Positions 1 to 8,480 of a stretch of DNA of 26,440 bases are shown in pieces. The stretch lies in contig CABUMU010000007.1 of assembly GCA_902492855.1 (NCBI GenBank), positions 1-26,440 of the forward strand, in the 5' to 3' direction. The notes beneath the pieces are model-generated. The model worked only from the letters and a program-made list of their open reading frames with translations, had not been told where the DNA came from and made no database searches. How positions within the stretch are numbered: the first letter of the stretch is position 1; each line of letters opens with the position of its first letter. The stretch is from an uncultured Collinsella sp. Lineage in GTDB: Bacteria > Actinomycetota > Coriobacteriia > Coriobacteriales > Coriobacteriaceae. The position numbers and the translations under genes were made by a program.

Positions 1-60
1 CGCGCCCTCCATCCCAAAACTGGGTAGAAGAAAGCCAAAACGCAATCGCAGGAGGTCAAT

Positions 61-939
61 ATGACTGCAGAAGATAAGGCAAAGAACGCCGGCAAGGTCG
101 CGCTCGTCCTGGAGGGCGGTAGTTTTCGCGGGCAGTTTACCGCGGGCGTGCTCGACGTTCTCATGGAGGCCGGCGTCGAGATTCCGGCTGTCTACGGTGT
201 ATCGGCCGGCGCCCTCAACGGCGTGAACTACAAGTCGCACCAGATCGGCCGTGCCAACCGCATCAACCTGGCTTTCTGCAATGACAGCCGCTTCATGAGC
301 GCCGCATCGTTTGCGTCCACGGGCTCCATTGTGGGTTACGACTTTATCTTCAACGATGTCCAGGACCGCCTGGATCCCTTTGACAACGAGACGTTCGACG
401 CGAGCCCCATCGAGATGTACGCCGTCGCTACGGACATGCTCTTTGGAACCGCCACGTACCTCCCGGTCAAAAGCGCCGTGCTCGACCTCGATGCCGTGCG
501 CGCCTCGACGTCGCTGCCGCTGGTGACGCCGCCGGTCGAGATTGACGGGCACAAATACGTCGACGGTGGCGTGGCCGATTCGGTCCCCATCGAGCACGTG
601 CTGGAGGAGGCGGGCTTCGACCGCGCGGTTGTCATTGTTACGCAGGACCGCTCGTACGAGAAAAAGCCCTACGAGTTTATGCCTGCCGCGCGTGCGCGTT
701 ATGCCGACCACCCCTATCTGCTCGAGGCTATCGAGACGCGCCACGACCGTTATAACATCCAGCGCATGCATCTGTGGAAGTATGAGCGCGAGGGCCGTGC
801 GCTGGTCGTTGCTCCGCAAAAGCCGGTCGAGGTCGGCCACGTTGAGCACGATTCGGCAAAGCTCCTCGACCTGTATATCCAGGGCCGTCAGGAGGCAAAG
901 TGCCTGCTCGCGGAAATCCAAGAGTTCGTTGAGCGCTAG
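61..939 (+). CDS. Patatin-like phospholipase family protein
   Basis: This 292-residue protein has the patatin/RssA-type hydrolase fold. It opens with a glycine-rich oxyanion loop (LEGGSFRGQFTAG, residues about 17-29). The serine nucleophile elbow GVSAG follows at about 47-51, and the catalytic aspartate lies in the VDGGVADS motif near 167-174. Together these give the Ser-Asp dyad of acyl-ester hydrolases, so lipid or acyl-ester hydrolysis is expected; the substrate cannot be told from sequence. No signal peptide or membrane segment is visible, so it is probably cytoplasmic. The start is fixed by an AGGAGG ribosome-binding site at 51-56 just before the ATG. The gene stands alone, with the next promoter about 100 bases after its stop. 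The first loop reads GGSFRG rather than the commoner GGGxRG, a variant found in bacterial members. Confidence 0.9.
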   Translation: MTAEDKAKNAGKVALVLEGGSFRGQFTAGVLDVLMEAGVEIPAVYGVSAGALNGVNYKSHQIGRANRINLAFCNDSRFMSAASFASTGSIVGYDFIFNDVQDRLDPFDNETFDASPIEMYAVATDMLFGTATYLPVKSAVLDLDAVRASTSLPLVTPPVEIDGHKYVDGGVADSVPIEHVLEEAGFDRAVVIVTQDRSYEKKPYEFMPAARARYADHPYLLEAIETRHDRYNIQRMHLWKYEREGRALVVAPQKPVEVGHVEHDSAKLLDLYIQGRQEAKCLLAEIQEFVER

Positions 940-1038
940 CGACGACGAACCCTCAAAAGATGACAACAGCTAAAGAGCTGGAAAATCACGGCTCGTGGAT
1001 GACATGTGCAGAAACTCTGGTCGGAGCCAAAATACCTG

Positions 1039-1066
1039 TTGACTCGTACGGCGAGCGGGGTAATAT
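1039..1066 (+). promoter_or_regulatory. Sigma-A-type promoter of rplM-rpsI
   Basis: TTGACT at 1039-1044 and TAATAT at 1061-1066 are separated by 16 bases, close to the housekeeping consensus. Transcription would start near 1073, giving a leader of about 60 bases. The leader contains a small hairpin (CAGAG at 1081-1085 with CTCTG at 1096-1100). A ribosomal-protein leader element is possible but not demonstrated. Confidence 0.7.
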
Positions 1067-1132
1067 GGACGGGTTACTTGCAGAGCCCCGTGAATCTCTG
1101 TAACAACACGTACTGTACATGGAGGAGTCTAA

Positions 1133-1536
1133 GTGATTTCGAAATCGACTCACTACGCCAAGCAGGGCGAGGTCCAGCGCAACTTGCCACCCAGATCGCA
1201 ATGATCCTGCGCGGTAAGAACAAGCCCCAGTTCACGCCCAACAGCGACTGCGGCGACTTCGTTGTCGTCATCAACGCCGATAAGGTCCAGCTTACCGGTA
1301 ACAAGGCCGACACGAAGACCTATTATCGCCACAGCGGCTACAACGGCGGCCTCAAGGCTGAGAGCTTCCGCCAGGCTATGGAGAAGCACCCGGAGAAGGT
1401 CATCGAGCGCGCCGTTCGCGGCATGCTGCCCAAGACCACCCTCGGCCGTGCCCAGATGACCAAGCTTAAGGTCTACGCTGGCACCGAGCATCCGCATGCT
1501 GCCCAGAACCCCACGAAGATTGAGCTGGAGGCTTAA
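1133..1536 (+). CDS. rplM: 50S ribosomal protein L13, reading frame broken by an internal deletion of about 40 bp
   Basis: L13 is a core protein of the large ribosomal subunit. The gene starts at GTG 1133 behind GGAGGAG (1121-1127) and reads MISKSTHYAKQGEVQRN. That frame stops at TGA 1202-1204. From CTT at 1183 the plus-one-related frame continues LATQIAMILRGKN and then a normal L13 to the stop at 1536, including the conserved YYRHSGYNGG and RGMLPKTTLGRAQ segments and KVYAGTEHPH. In other L13 proteins about 13 residues (of the type WYVxDAxGKxLGR) lie between these two parts, and they are missing here. The total length of 404 bases plus 40 would give a normal protein of about 147 residues, so about 40 bp appear lost at around 1181-1186. 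The downstream frame has an ATG at 1201 that overlaps the TGA (ATGA), so reinitiation could give a truncated L13 of about 111 residues. A sequencing or assembly error is the simplest explanation. rpsI follows 2 bases downstream. Confidence 0.85.
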
Positions 1537-1538
1537 AG

Positions 1539-1934
<396 letters not shown>

Positions 1935-1964
1935 GGTTTTATCTCCTTTCGAGATACAATGTAC

Positions 1965-2008
1965 AAGCGGGGCCTGCCGATTCCTCGGCGGGTCCCGCTT
2001 TTCTTTTT
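1965..2008 (+). terminator. Rho-independent terminator of rplM-rpsI
   Basis: A 16-base-pair hairpin (1965-1980 with 1985-2000, two G-T pairs, four-base loop) is followed directly by a T-rich tail at 1999-2008. It ends the ribosomal protein operon before glmM. Confidence 0.92.
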
Positions 2009-2057
2009 CGACTAGGGCGGGCGGTTGCATATCGCCTGCTAGGGAAGGAGCGATCCT

Positions 2058-3395
2058 ATGCCCCAGAACATCTTCGGTACCGACGGCGTCCGTGGCGTCG
2101 CCAACGCCGATCTTTCGTGCGACCTCGCGTTTCGCCTGGGCCGCGCGGCGACCAAGTTTCTTGGTCCGGACATCTGCATCGGCCGTGACACGCGCCTTTC
2201 GGGCACCATGCTCGAGAGCGCTCTGACCGCCGGCATTATGGCCGAGGGCGGCCGCCCGCATTGCTGCGGCGTCATCCCCACGCCTGCCGTGGCACTGCTC
2301 ACCGTCCAAAACGAGCTCGACGGCGGCATCGTCATCTCTGCTTCGCATAATCCGCCGGAGTTCAACGGCATCAAGTTCTTTAGCCGCAAGGGTATGAAGC
2401 TTCCCGATGCTGTCGAGGAAGAGATCAGCGCCTGGGTCATGTCCGAGGAAGCCATGGCTGCCGACACGCTGCCGACTGGCGCCGGCGTGGGCCACATCAT
2501 CAAGATGAAGGACGCCCGCAAGGCATACGTCGACCACGCCATCGATACGCTTGATGGCCTGAGGCTCGACGGCCTGGTCGTTGCCGTCGACTGCGGTCAC
2601 GGTGCTTCCTGCCAGACTACGCCCGCCGCGCTGCAGCGCCTGGGTGCCACGGTCCATGCCATCAACACCGATTACTGCGGCACCGACATTAACGTTGAGT
2701 GCGGCTCTACGCACCTCGAGCCCCTCCGCGAGCTCGTGCTGCGCACCCATGCTGACATCGGTCTGGCCCACGACGGCGACGCCGACCGCGTACTGTTCGT
2801 GGACAGCGAGGGTAATGAGATCGACGGTGACTACATCCTGGCTATCTGCGGTTCTGACCTCGCCGCTCGCGGCAAGCTCGCCAACTCCGAGATCGTCTCG
2901 ACCGTCATGTGCAACCTGGGCTTCTCCATCGCTATGAAGGAGCAGGGCTTCGAGATGGTTCAGACCGCCGTGGGCGACCGCTACGTTCTGGAGCGCATGC
3001 TCGCGGACGGTGCTGTCATCGGCGGCGAGCAGTCCGGTCACATCATCTTCCTGGAGCACAACACCACCGGCGACGGCTTGGTGACGGCTCTGCAGCTGCT
3101 GGCCGTGCTCAAGCGCACCGGACGCACCCTCACCGATCTTGCCGGCATCATGAAGAAGTACCCGCAGGTACTCGTCAACGTGCATTCCGACAACAAGGCT
3201 GGTCTGGACGATTGCCAGCCCATCTGGGATGCCGTCGCTGCTGCCGAGAAGGAGCTTGATGGCCGCGGCCGCATTCTGGTGCGCCCGAGCGGTACCGAGC
3301 CGCTGGTCCGTGTGATGGCCGAGGCCGAGACGCACGAGTTGACCCAGCGCGTTGTTGACGACATCGTCGAGGTTGTCAAGCGCGAACTTCCCTAA
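2058..3395 (+). CDS. glmM: Phosphoglucosamine mutase
   Basis: GlmM converts glucosamine-6-phosphate to glucosamine-1-phosphate, the second step toward UDP-GlcNAc for peptidoglycan. The 445-residue length is typical. Visible motifs of the alpha-D-phosphohexomutase family are the N-terminal FGTDGVRG, the phosphoserine loop SASHNPP (active-site Ser96), the magnesium loop DGDADR (239-244), GEQSGHI, and the C-terminal phosphate-binding RPSGTEP (409-415). The SASHNP context and the FGTDG start distinguish GlmM from phosphomannomutases. The ATG is preceded by GGAAGGAG (2042-2049). It lies after the rpsI terminator, so it needs its own promoter in the 50-base gap; none is obvious. Together with nagB it places both directions of glucosamine-phosphate flow in this region. 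Confidence 0.96.
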   Translation: MPQNIFGTDGVRGVANADLSCDLAFRLGRAATKFLGPDICIGRDTRLSGTMLESALTAGIMAEGGRPHCCGVIPTPAVALLTVQNELDGGIVISASHNPPEFNGIKFFSRKGMKLPDAVEEEISAWVMSEEAMAADTLPTGAGVGHIIKMKDARKAYVDHAIDTLDGLRLDGLVVAVDCGHGASCQTTPAALQRLGATVHAINTDYCGTDINVECGSTHLEPLRELVLRTHADIGLAHDGDADRVLFVDSEGNEIDGDYILAICGSDLAARGKLANSEIVSTVMCNLGFSIAMKEQGFEMVQTAVGDRYVLERMLADGAVIGGEQSGHIIFLEHNTTGDGLVTALQLLAVLKRTGRTLTDLAGIMKKYPQVLVNVHSDNKAGLDDCQPIWDAVAAAEKELDGRGRILVRPSGTEPLVRVMAEAETHELTQRVVDDIVEVVKRELP

Positions 3396-3466
3396 TGGCC
3401 AAAAACGGGTGCCAAGTGGTAAACTGATAAGGTTATTTTGATTGATTGGTATGTCCGAGGGGGAGC

Positions 3467-3964
3467 ATGTTCACTAAAGTCCTAAGGTCTTTTGGTATGC
3501 GTGGTCGAGTCCTTACGCTGGATGCTCCCATCTCGGGTGATGTCATTCCGTTGTCCGAGGTCAATGACCAGACGTTTGCCACCGGCCTTTTGGGCCAGGG
3601 CGTGGCGATTCAGCCTACCGGCACGCGCGTGATTGCGCCGGCAGACGCCAAGGTCGAGGCCATTTTTCCCACGGGACACGCCGTTGCGCTTAACACAGTC
3701 GATGGCTTGGACGTGCTCATCCACGTTGGTTTGGACACTGTTCAGCTCGAGGGCAAGCACTTTACCGTACATGCGCAAGTGGGCGACATCGTCCATAAGG
3801 GCGATGTGCTCATCGAGTTCGATCGCGAGGCAATTGCTGCCGAGGGCTACGATGTGACGGTTCCCATCTTGGTGTGCAACTCCGTTGAGTTCTCGAGTAT
3901 CAAGGGCTCCGTTGGTGTGCATGTCGAAGAGATGGACCAACTCATCGTTGCTCGCGAGCGCTAG
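3467..3964 (+). CDS. crr: PTS system glucose-type IIA component (stand-alone)
   Basis: This 165-residue protein is a single-domain EIIA of the glucose family, the cytoplasmic phosphocarrier between HPr and a IIB domain. Visible marks are the entry block APISGDVIPLSEVND (20-34), the GLLGQGVAI strand, the first active-site histidine in PTGHAVAL (His71), and the phosphorylated histidine in IHVGLDTVQLEG (His86). An in-frame TTG at 3446 would add seven residues, but ATG 3467 sits right behind a GAGGGGGAG site (3457-3465) and gives the usual N-terminus. No IIB, IIC, HPr or EI gene lies nearby, so it probably serves IIBC proteins encoded elsewhere and may have a regulatory role. It is followed by nagB, which suits an amino-sugar or glucose uptake link. 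The subunit is well supported; its sugar is not. Confidence 0.92.
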   Translation: MFTKVLRSFGMRGRVLTLDAPISGDVIPLSEVNDQTFATGLLGQGVAIQPTGTRVIAPADAKVEAIFPTGHAVALNTVDGLDVLIHVGLDTVQLEGKHFTVHAQVGDIVHKGDVLIEFDREAIAAEGYDVTVPILVCNSVEFSSIKGSVGVHVEEMDQLIVARER

Positions 3965-4235
3965 CAAGTGCACGTGGCCATTAGCCTACAATTCAAACAC
4001 GTTTACGGAGGGCGCCCTTGAAAGAGGACGCCCTCCGTGGCAAGATGGGATTTGTCCGAGGCTAAACAGCTTTGGGTCACCGTGGACGGGCAGGGGCCTC
4101 GACGCGGTTAGACACGAGACACATACATTACGCGACCTCGCCCTGGTGGCCGCACACGTTGGTTGCGGCCGACGCGGGCCGCGGGCAAGTGCTTGTAAGG
4201 GAGCCTTGCCTCTCTTGTACGAGAAAGGACGCGTA
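3965..4235 (+). promoter_or_regulatory. Long structured leader upstream of nagB (possible regulatory RNA)
   Basis: These 271 bases contain no convincing gene but several hairpins. The first is a perfect 10-bp stem (4005-4014 with 4029-4038) that lacks a T tail. A long-range pairing CGAGGC 4057-4062 with GCCTCG 4096-4101 follows. A 7-bp stem GGCCGCA/TGCGGCC lies in 4149-4170, and TCTC/GAGA stems lie near the ribosome-binding site (4211-4224). A TACAAT at 3987-3992 could be a -10 element, but no good -35 is seen. It could be a terminator/leader combination or a structured RNA. It does not look like the glmS ribozyme. Confidence 0.4.
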
Positions 4236-4964
4236 ATGAAGATCATTAAAGCTAAAGACTACGAGGATATGAGCCGCAAGGCCGCCAATATCATCTCGGC
4301 CCAGGTTATCCTCAAGCCCGACTGTGTACTGGGCCTTGCCACCGGCTCCACCCCGATCGGTGCCTACAAGCAGCTCGCTGCTTGGTACGAGAAGGGCGAC
4401 GTCGACTTTGCCGAGGTCAGCACCTATAACCTGGACGAGTATCGCGGCCTTTCGCACGACGATCCCCAGAGCTATCACTACTTCATGCGTGAGAACTTCT
4501 TCGATCACATCAACATCGACCTGAACAACACGCATGTGCCCGACGGTTCCAACCCCGACGCCGCCGCTGCCTGCTCTGAGTACGACAAGATCGTCGCCGA
4601 CGCCGGTTACCCGGATCTGCAGCTGCTCGGCATCGGCAACAACGGCCACATCGGCTTCAACGAGCCCGATGACCACTTCTCCAAGGGTACGCACTGCGTC
4701 GACCTCACCGAGAGCACTATTCAGGCCAACAGCCGCCTGTTCGACAGCATCGACGATGTTCCTCGTCAGGCCTACACCATGGGTACCCAGACCATCATGT
4801 ATGCCCGCATGATCCTGGTCGTCGCCAACGGCGAGGCCAAGGCTCAGGCCGTGCATGACATGTGCTATGGTCCGGTTACGCCCGAGTGCCCGGCTTCGAT
4901 CCTGCAGCTGCACACCAACTGCGTTGTCGTTGCCGACGAGGCCGCCCTTTCGCTCTGCGAGTAG
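4236..4964 (+). CDS. nagB: Glucosamine-6-phosphate deaminase
   Basis: NagB converts glucosamine-6-phosphate to fructose-6-phosphate and ammonia, feeding amino sugars into glycolysis. The protein has 242 residues, the length of the shorter Gram-positive form rather than the 266 of the allosteric enterobacterial enzyme. Motifs are the phosphate loop GLATGSTPIG (33-42), the catalytic aspartate in YNLDEY (Asp67), and GIGNNGHIGFNEP (132-144) with the general-base His138 and Glu143. The Asp of the enterobacterial GxGxDGHI motif is Asn here, as in other short NagBs. An open frame extends upstream, but ATG 4236 has GAAAGGA at 4223-4229 and matches the family start. The long leader upstream may regulate it, and a terminator follows at once. 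Confidence 0.95.
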   Translation: MKIIKAKDYEDMSRKAANIISAQVILKPDCVLGLATGSTPIGAYKQLAAWYEKGDVDFAEVSTYNLDEYRGLSHDDPQSYHYFMRENFFDHINIDLNNTHVPDGSNPDAAAACSEYDKIVADAGYPDLQLLGIGNNGHIGFNEPDDHFSKGTHCVDLTESTIQANSRLFDSIDDVPRQAYTMGTQTIMYARMILVVANGEAKAQAVHDMCYGPVTPECPASILQLHTNCVVVADEAALSLCE

Positions 4965-4996
4965 CGCGAATCCTGCAGCTCGACATAGCCTTGCCT

Positions 4997-5025
4997 AAGG
5001 CCTCCGCTTTGCGGGGGCCTTTTTG
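4997..5025 (+). terminator. Rho-independent terminator after nagB
   Basis: An 11-bp stem (4997-5007 with 5011-5021, one G-T pair, TTT loop) is followed by a run of T residues to 5024. It closes the nagB transcript. Confidence 0.9.
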
Positions 5026-5412
5026 CTATCCCTTTTTGCCCATTTGACCAAAAACTTGCCGCTAGCTTGACGAATGCCGGATGCCCAACAGCTTGATTCA
5101 TTCCTTATCAGATTCTATGCAAAAATGCCACTAAAAGGTCGTAGACGGTAGCGGGTGCTAGGCGAGTTGAATGACATGGCTGAACCTTGTTCATCTGCGT
5201 TACACTGCCGCTTGGATGGGACAAGCTGACAAGCTCATTTACCTGCTTAAAGACCGATTAGTCGGGGGATTAATAACAATCGGCCCTCGCTGTACAAAAA
5301 CTTGCCGCTTTCGTACCAAAAGACAACCTAAAACACAAGGTCGCTCTATTCATAGCGCGGCTTGTATGGTCTTGCGGCTACAGTGTCCATACGGTCGAGT
5401 TGAGGAGCGGGC
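5025..5412 (+). promoter_or_regulatory. Upstream region of the STAND/SARP regulator with a 15-bp direct repeat
   Basis: This AT-richer gap holds two exact copies of CAAAAACTTGCCGCT, at 5049-5063 and 5295-5309. Close to the gene is an inverted repeat GTATGG (5364-5369) / CCATAC (5387-5392). These could be operator sites for the large regulator that follows, but this is inference. No convincing -35/-10 pair was found, and no gene is supported in this stretch. Confidence 0.35.
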
Positions 5413-8412
5413 ATGGTAAACGATTTGAGCGGTATAGACGACCTCGAGCTGATGCCGCTGGGCGGAGGCTATATGGTGCGACGCGAACGCTTGATGAATG
5501 AGCTTATCGCCAAGGGCCGAAAGGCCGGCATCGTGGTTCTTTATGCGCCCGACGGGTTTGGGAAGACCTCGGTGCTGCTGCAGTACACCCATGAGGTTAA
5601 ATGCGACCCGACGCGAGGCCCCGTGCGGATTATCGAGGCCGATCGCGCCATTGGGCGCGAGGTGTTTATGCAGCTCGAGGTGGTTACCGAAGAACTCAAA
5701 GACAAACCGCACTCCCTTATCGCGATTGATAATGTGCCAAACCTCGATCAGCACGATACCGAAGACCTCATCGACAGGATTCGCGGCCTGCGCGCTATGG
5801 GGGTTGGGGTCTTTATCTCCTGCCGTCCTTCAAATCGTCAGCTGATTCATGGGCTGAGCGATTCGGTTAAGATCAATGCGCAGATGCTCAAGGTGCATGC
5901 CTATGAGTATTCGGCGTGGGCATCGGCGTTTTCGATCAGCACATCGCTCGACTTCTATCAGCTCACGCAGGGCGTGCCCGAGCTCGTTTCGGCATTGCAG
6001 ACGGGTCTGTATGGCCAAGGCGACGTAGCCGGCCTGCTCGAAAACGAGATTGTCAACGTATATGGCGCGGCACTTGCCGATCTGGCTTCGCTCGACAATA
6101 ATGCGCTGTTTTGCGTGGCATGTCTCATGGTTTTGATGGGCGAGGGCAATATCGCAGAACTCGAGGCTTGCGGGATGAGGCTGTCGATGGTCGACCAGTC
6201 CTATTTTGTACGCGACTACCCGATCTTTGGCTTGGATCCCGCCGAGCGGAGTTTTACGTGTCTGGGCACGGAGGATAACGGACGCTTGCGCTTGCGTAAG
6301 TTGGTGGCCGAGGTTCGCCCCGAACTTGTTCCGAGGGCGGCCCGGATTTTGCTTAAGGCGGGCCGATGCGATGCGGCGATGGGCCTGGCGGACGCCTTTT
6401 TGGACCGTGAAGCGGTCCTTGAACTTGCTGGGCAGTATGGGGTCGATCTGGCTCTGACGGGGCACGGGGCCGATATCTGCCGAGCGGCGCTGGGCACGAT
6501 CGATGCCGACGATCCGGCTCCAGAGCCAACGCCTGCCGAAGCGCTTGGCGTATATCTGGCAGCGGTCAGCGTGTCCAATACAAAGCTCGCTCGCTATATG
6601 GCATCGGTCATCGAGCGCGGGGGCGAACGGGCGGCCTGCGAAATAGACCCTGTTTCATGGAGGGTGGCCCAGACGCTGACGGCTGTTTGCTATGGGGACA
6701 ACGGGCTTGGGCTTCCTACGAACCTGGCCGTGCCAGAAATCGAGACATCCCATACCGCACTCGATATGTTGTCTGCGCATATCGAGGTCAAGCGGTGCCT
6801 GACCGAGCGGGGAGATGACGGCGGCGTTCTACAGCAGCTCAAAACGAGCAAGGCCTACGACTGCGAGCTCGACATCGCGGGGATTGTTATACGGGCCGAT
6901 AGTATGCTGGTGGAGCTCTTTGACGGGTCGTTTGCGGGAACCGACGAGCGCGACGACGAGATGACGGTGGTGCGGGAGGCGCTCGACGTACACGGGCTTA
7001 AGGCGATGGCTATCTGGGTGCGCATGGTGTTGGCGGCACGGCGGCTCCTTTCCGGCTTGCCGGTAACCGACGACGCGGCGTTCAACGAGCTCGATCGTTT
7101 TGCCGTGCGCATGCGCGACAACCAGATTCAGCTGTTTGGCCTGTTGCTAGAAGGCTGGCAGTCGCTGGCAGAGGGACGGCCGGTTAATGCAAAGTTCCGT
7201 GCGGTCCAAGTGCTCAAACTTGCCGAGGAGTCGATTGCGTACATGCGCGATAACGCATTGCTGCTGGAGCGCGCGGCATATTTACGTAACACCTCGATGG
7301 TTTCGGTTCGCGAGGAAGCGGAGTTGCTCGATATAAGCCAGACGCAGGTTGGTGGAGCGGAGGCCTGGATGGTGGCGCTGCATTTGGCCTGTGCGGGCCG
7401 AGACAGCGATCTTGCGGCCTGGATGTCCATGAATCGTGCGGGGATTCTAGAGCCATCGTATCGGCTCTTTGCGCGCCTTGCCATGCATTGTCTGGGCGAG
7501 CCGGCGGCCAGGATACGCAAGAAGCTTCCCGTGCGCGAGCTGTCGCGGTACTCGCTGCGCGACGATTTGGAAGGGGAGGGCGAGCGCCTATTCCAGGCCG
7601 GCGAGGTTGAAGCCGTTGATACCATCGACCATATCGAGATTCGCATGTTTGGTGCGTTTCGCGCCGAGCGCGACGGGTTTCCCATCACGGACAAAATGTG
7701 GCGCCGCAAGAAGGCGGCGACGCTTGCCGAGCGGCTTGCGCTGGGCATGGATGCGCTCGTCGATCGTGAGACGCTGGCCATGGAGCTGTGGCCCCATGCC
7801 GAGTTCAATAGCGCCCGCAACAACCTGTACTCGACGATATCGCGCTTGCGGTCGGCTTTGGGGCCGACGCCGGATGGCAAGTCATGCGTGCTCATCCAAA
7901 ATGAATGCATTGGGCTCAACGGCGACTACGTCAAGACCGATGTACGGCTGTTTGACCAGATAAGCCGCGAGGTTTTGGGAAATCGCACGGGTGCGCGCGG
8001 GCCCCATCTGATTGAGCTGTGCCTTAAGATTGAGCAGCTTTATGCCGGACCGTTGTATGTTCCCAATGGCTGTAATCCCACCTACTTTTTGCGCATGCGG
8101 CGCATTATGCAGTCAAAGTACATCGATTGCATGATTAAGGGAGCAAATGCCGCTCTAGAAGAAAACGATCTGCAGTCGGCGATTTGGCTGGCGGAGTCGG
8201 GGCTTCGGCAGGAAACGGCGCGTGAGGATATGGTGCGCTGCGCCATGCGCGTCTACAGTGCGGCGGGGCGACGGCGCGATATCGTCGAGCTGTACAGCGG
8301 GCATATGCACCATCTGAGGGAGCAGGTCAATGGCGTGCCCGAGCCCGAGACGCGGCGTCTATACGAGCGCTTGGTGGAGGGGCGGCTCAATCGCGTGCTG
8401 GTCGAGCGATAA
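5413..8412 (+). CDS. Large MalT-like STAND ATPase transcriptional regulator with C-terminal SARP/BTAD module
   Basis: This 999-residue soluble protein combines a signal-transduction NTPase with a DNA-binding module. Near the N-terminus it has a MalT-type Walker A (APDGFGKTS, 45-53), a Walker B strand (SLIAIDNV, 101-108) and a downstream TQGVPELV segment (185-192) typical of STAND ATPases. The middle (about 300-735) is a long alpha-helical, tetratricopeptide-like region that probably senses a ligand. From about 741 (HIEIRMFGAF) there is an OmpR-like winged helix of the SARP type, including ARNNLYSTISRLRSALG, followed by a BTAD-like helical domain to the end. The winged helix being C-terminal to the ATPase resembles actinobacterial LuxR/SARP hybrids. 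The start ATG 5413 follows GAGGAGCGG. The gene is monocistronic, so the target is unknown, though neighbouring genes are candidates. The stop overlaps a terminator serving the converging yhbY. Confidence 0.85.
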   Translation: MVNDLSGIDDLELMPLGGGYMVRRERLMNELIAKGRKAGIVVLYAPDGFGKTSVLLQYTHEVKCDPTRGPVRIIEADRAIGREVFMQLEVVTEELKDKPHSLIAIDNVPNLDQHDTEDLIDRIRGLRAMGVGVFISCRPSNRQLIHGLSDSVKINAQMLKVHAYEYSAWASAFSISTSLDFYQLTQGVPELVSALQTGLYGQGDVAGLLENEIVNVYGAALADLASLDNNALFCVACLMVLMGEGNIAELEACGMRLSMVDQSYFVRDYPIFGLDPAERSFTCLGTEDNGRLRLRKLVAEVRPELVPRAARILLKAGRCDAAMGLADAFLDREAVLELAGQYGVDLALTGHGADICRAALGTIDADDPAPEPTPAEALGVYLAAVSVSNTKLARYMASVIERGGERAACEIDPVSWRVAQTLTAVCYGDNGLGLPTNLAVPEIETSHTALDMLSAHIEVKRCLTERGDDGGVLQQLKTSKAYDCELDIAGIVIRADSMLVELFDGSFAGTDERDDEMTVVREALDVHGLKAMAIWVRMVLAARRLLSGLPVTDDAAFNELDRFAVRMRDNQIQLFGLLLEGWQSLAEGRPVNAKFRAVQVLKLAEESIAYMRDNALLLERAAYLRNTSMVSVREEAELLDISQTQVGGAEAWMVALHLACAGRDSDLAAWMSMNRAGILEPSYRLFARLAMHCLGEPAARIRKKLPVRELSRYSLRDDLEGEGERLFQAGEVEAVDTIDHIEIRMFGAFRAERDGFPITDKMWRRKKAATLAERLALGMDALVDRETLAMELWPHAEFNSARNNLYSTISRLRSALGPTPDGKSCVLIQNECIGLNGDYVKTDVRLFDQISREVLGNRTGARGPHLIELCLKIEQLYAGPLYVPNGCNPTYFLRMRRIMQSKYIDCMIKGANAALEENDLQSAIWLAESGLRQETAREDMVRCAMRVYSAAGRRRDIVELYSGHMHHLREQVNGVPEPETRRLYERLVEGRLNRVLVER

Positions 8413-8444
8413 AAAACGGGCTCCCGAAGTACTTGGGCACCCGT
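8411..8444 (-). terminator. Terminator of yhbY on the minus strand, overlapping the stop of the convergent regulator gene
   Basis: Arms 8416-8425 and 8435-8444 form a stem with a two-base internal loop. On the minus strand it is followed by six T residues (8416-8411). The hairpin could also act on the converging plus-strand transcript, although that side lacks a T tail. Confidence 0.75.
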
Positions 8445-8480
8445 AAGCTTGCTATGTGTTGGCTCGTCGATCACTGGCTC

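Noticed and set aside
1006..1536. L13 starting at ATG 1006
   Set aside because: The first 59 residues would be translated through the promoter and leader, are not L13-like, and lack a ribosome-binding site; GTG 1133 gives the true N-terminus.
3965..4235. glmS-type ribozyme before nagB
   Set aside because: The conserved cleavage-site and core segments are not visible, and glmS ribozymes precede glmS rather than nagB.
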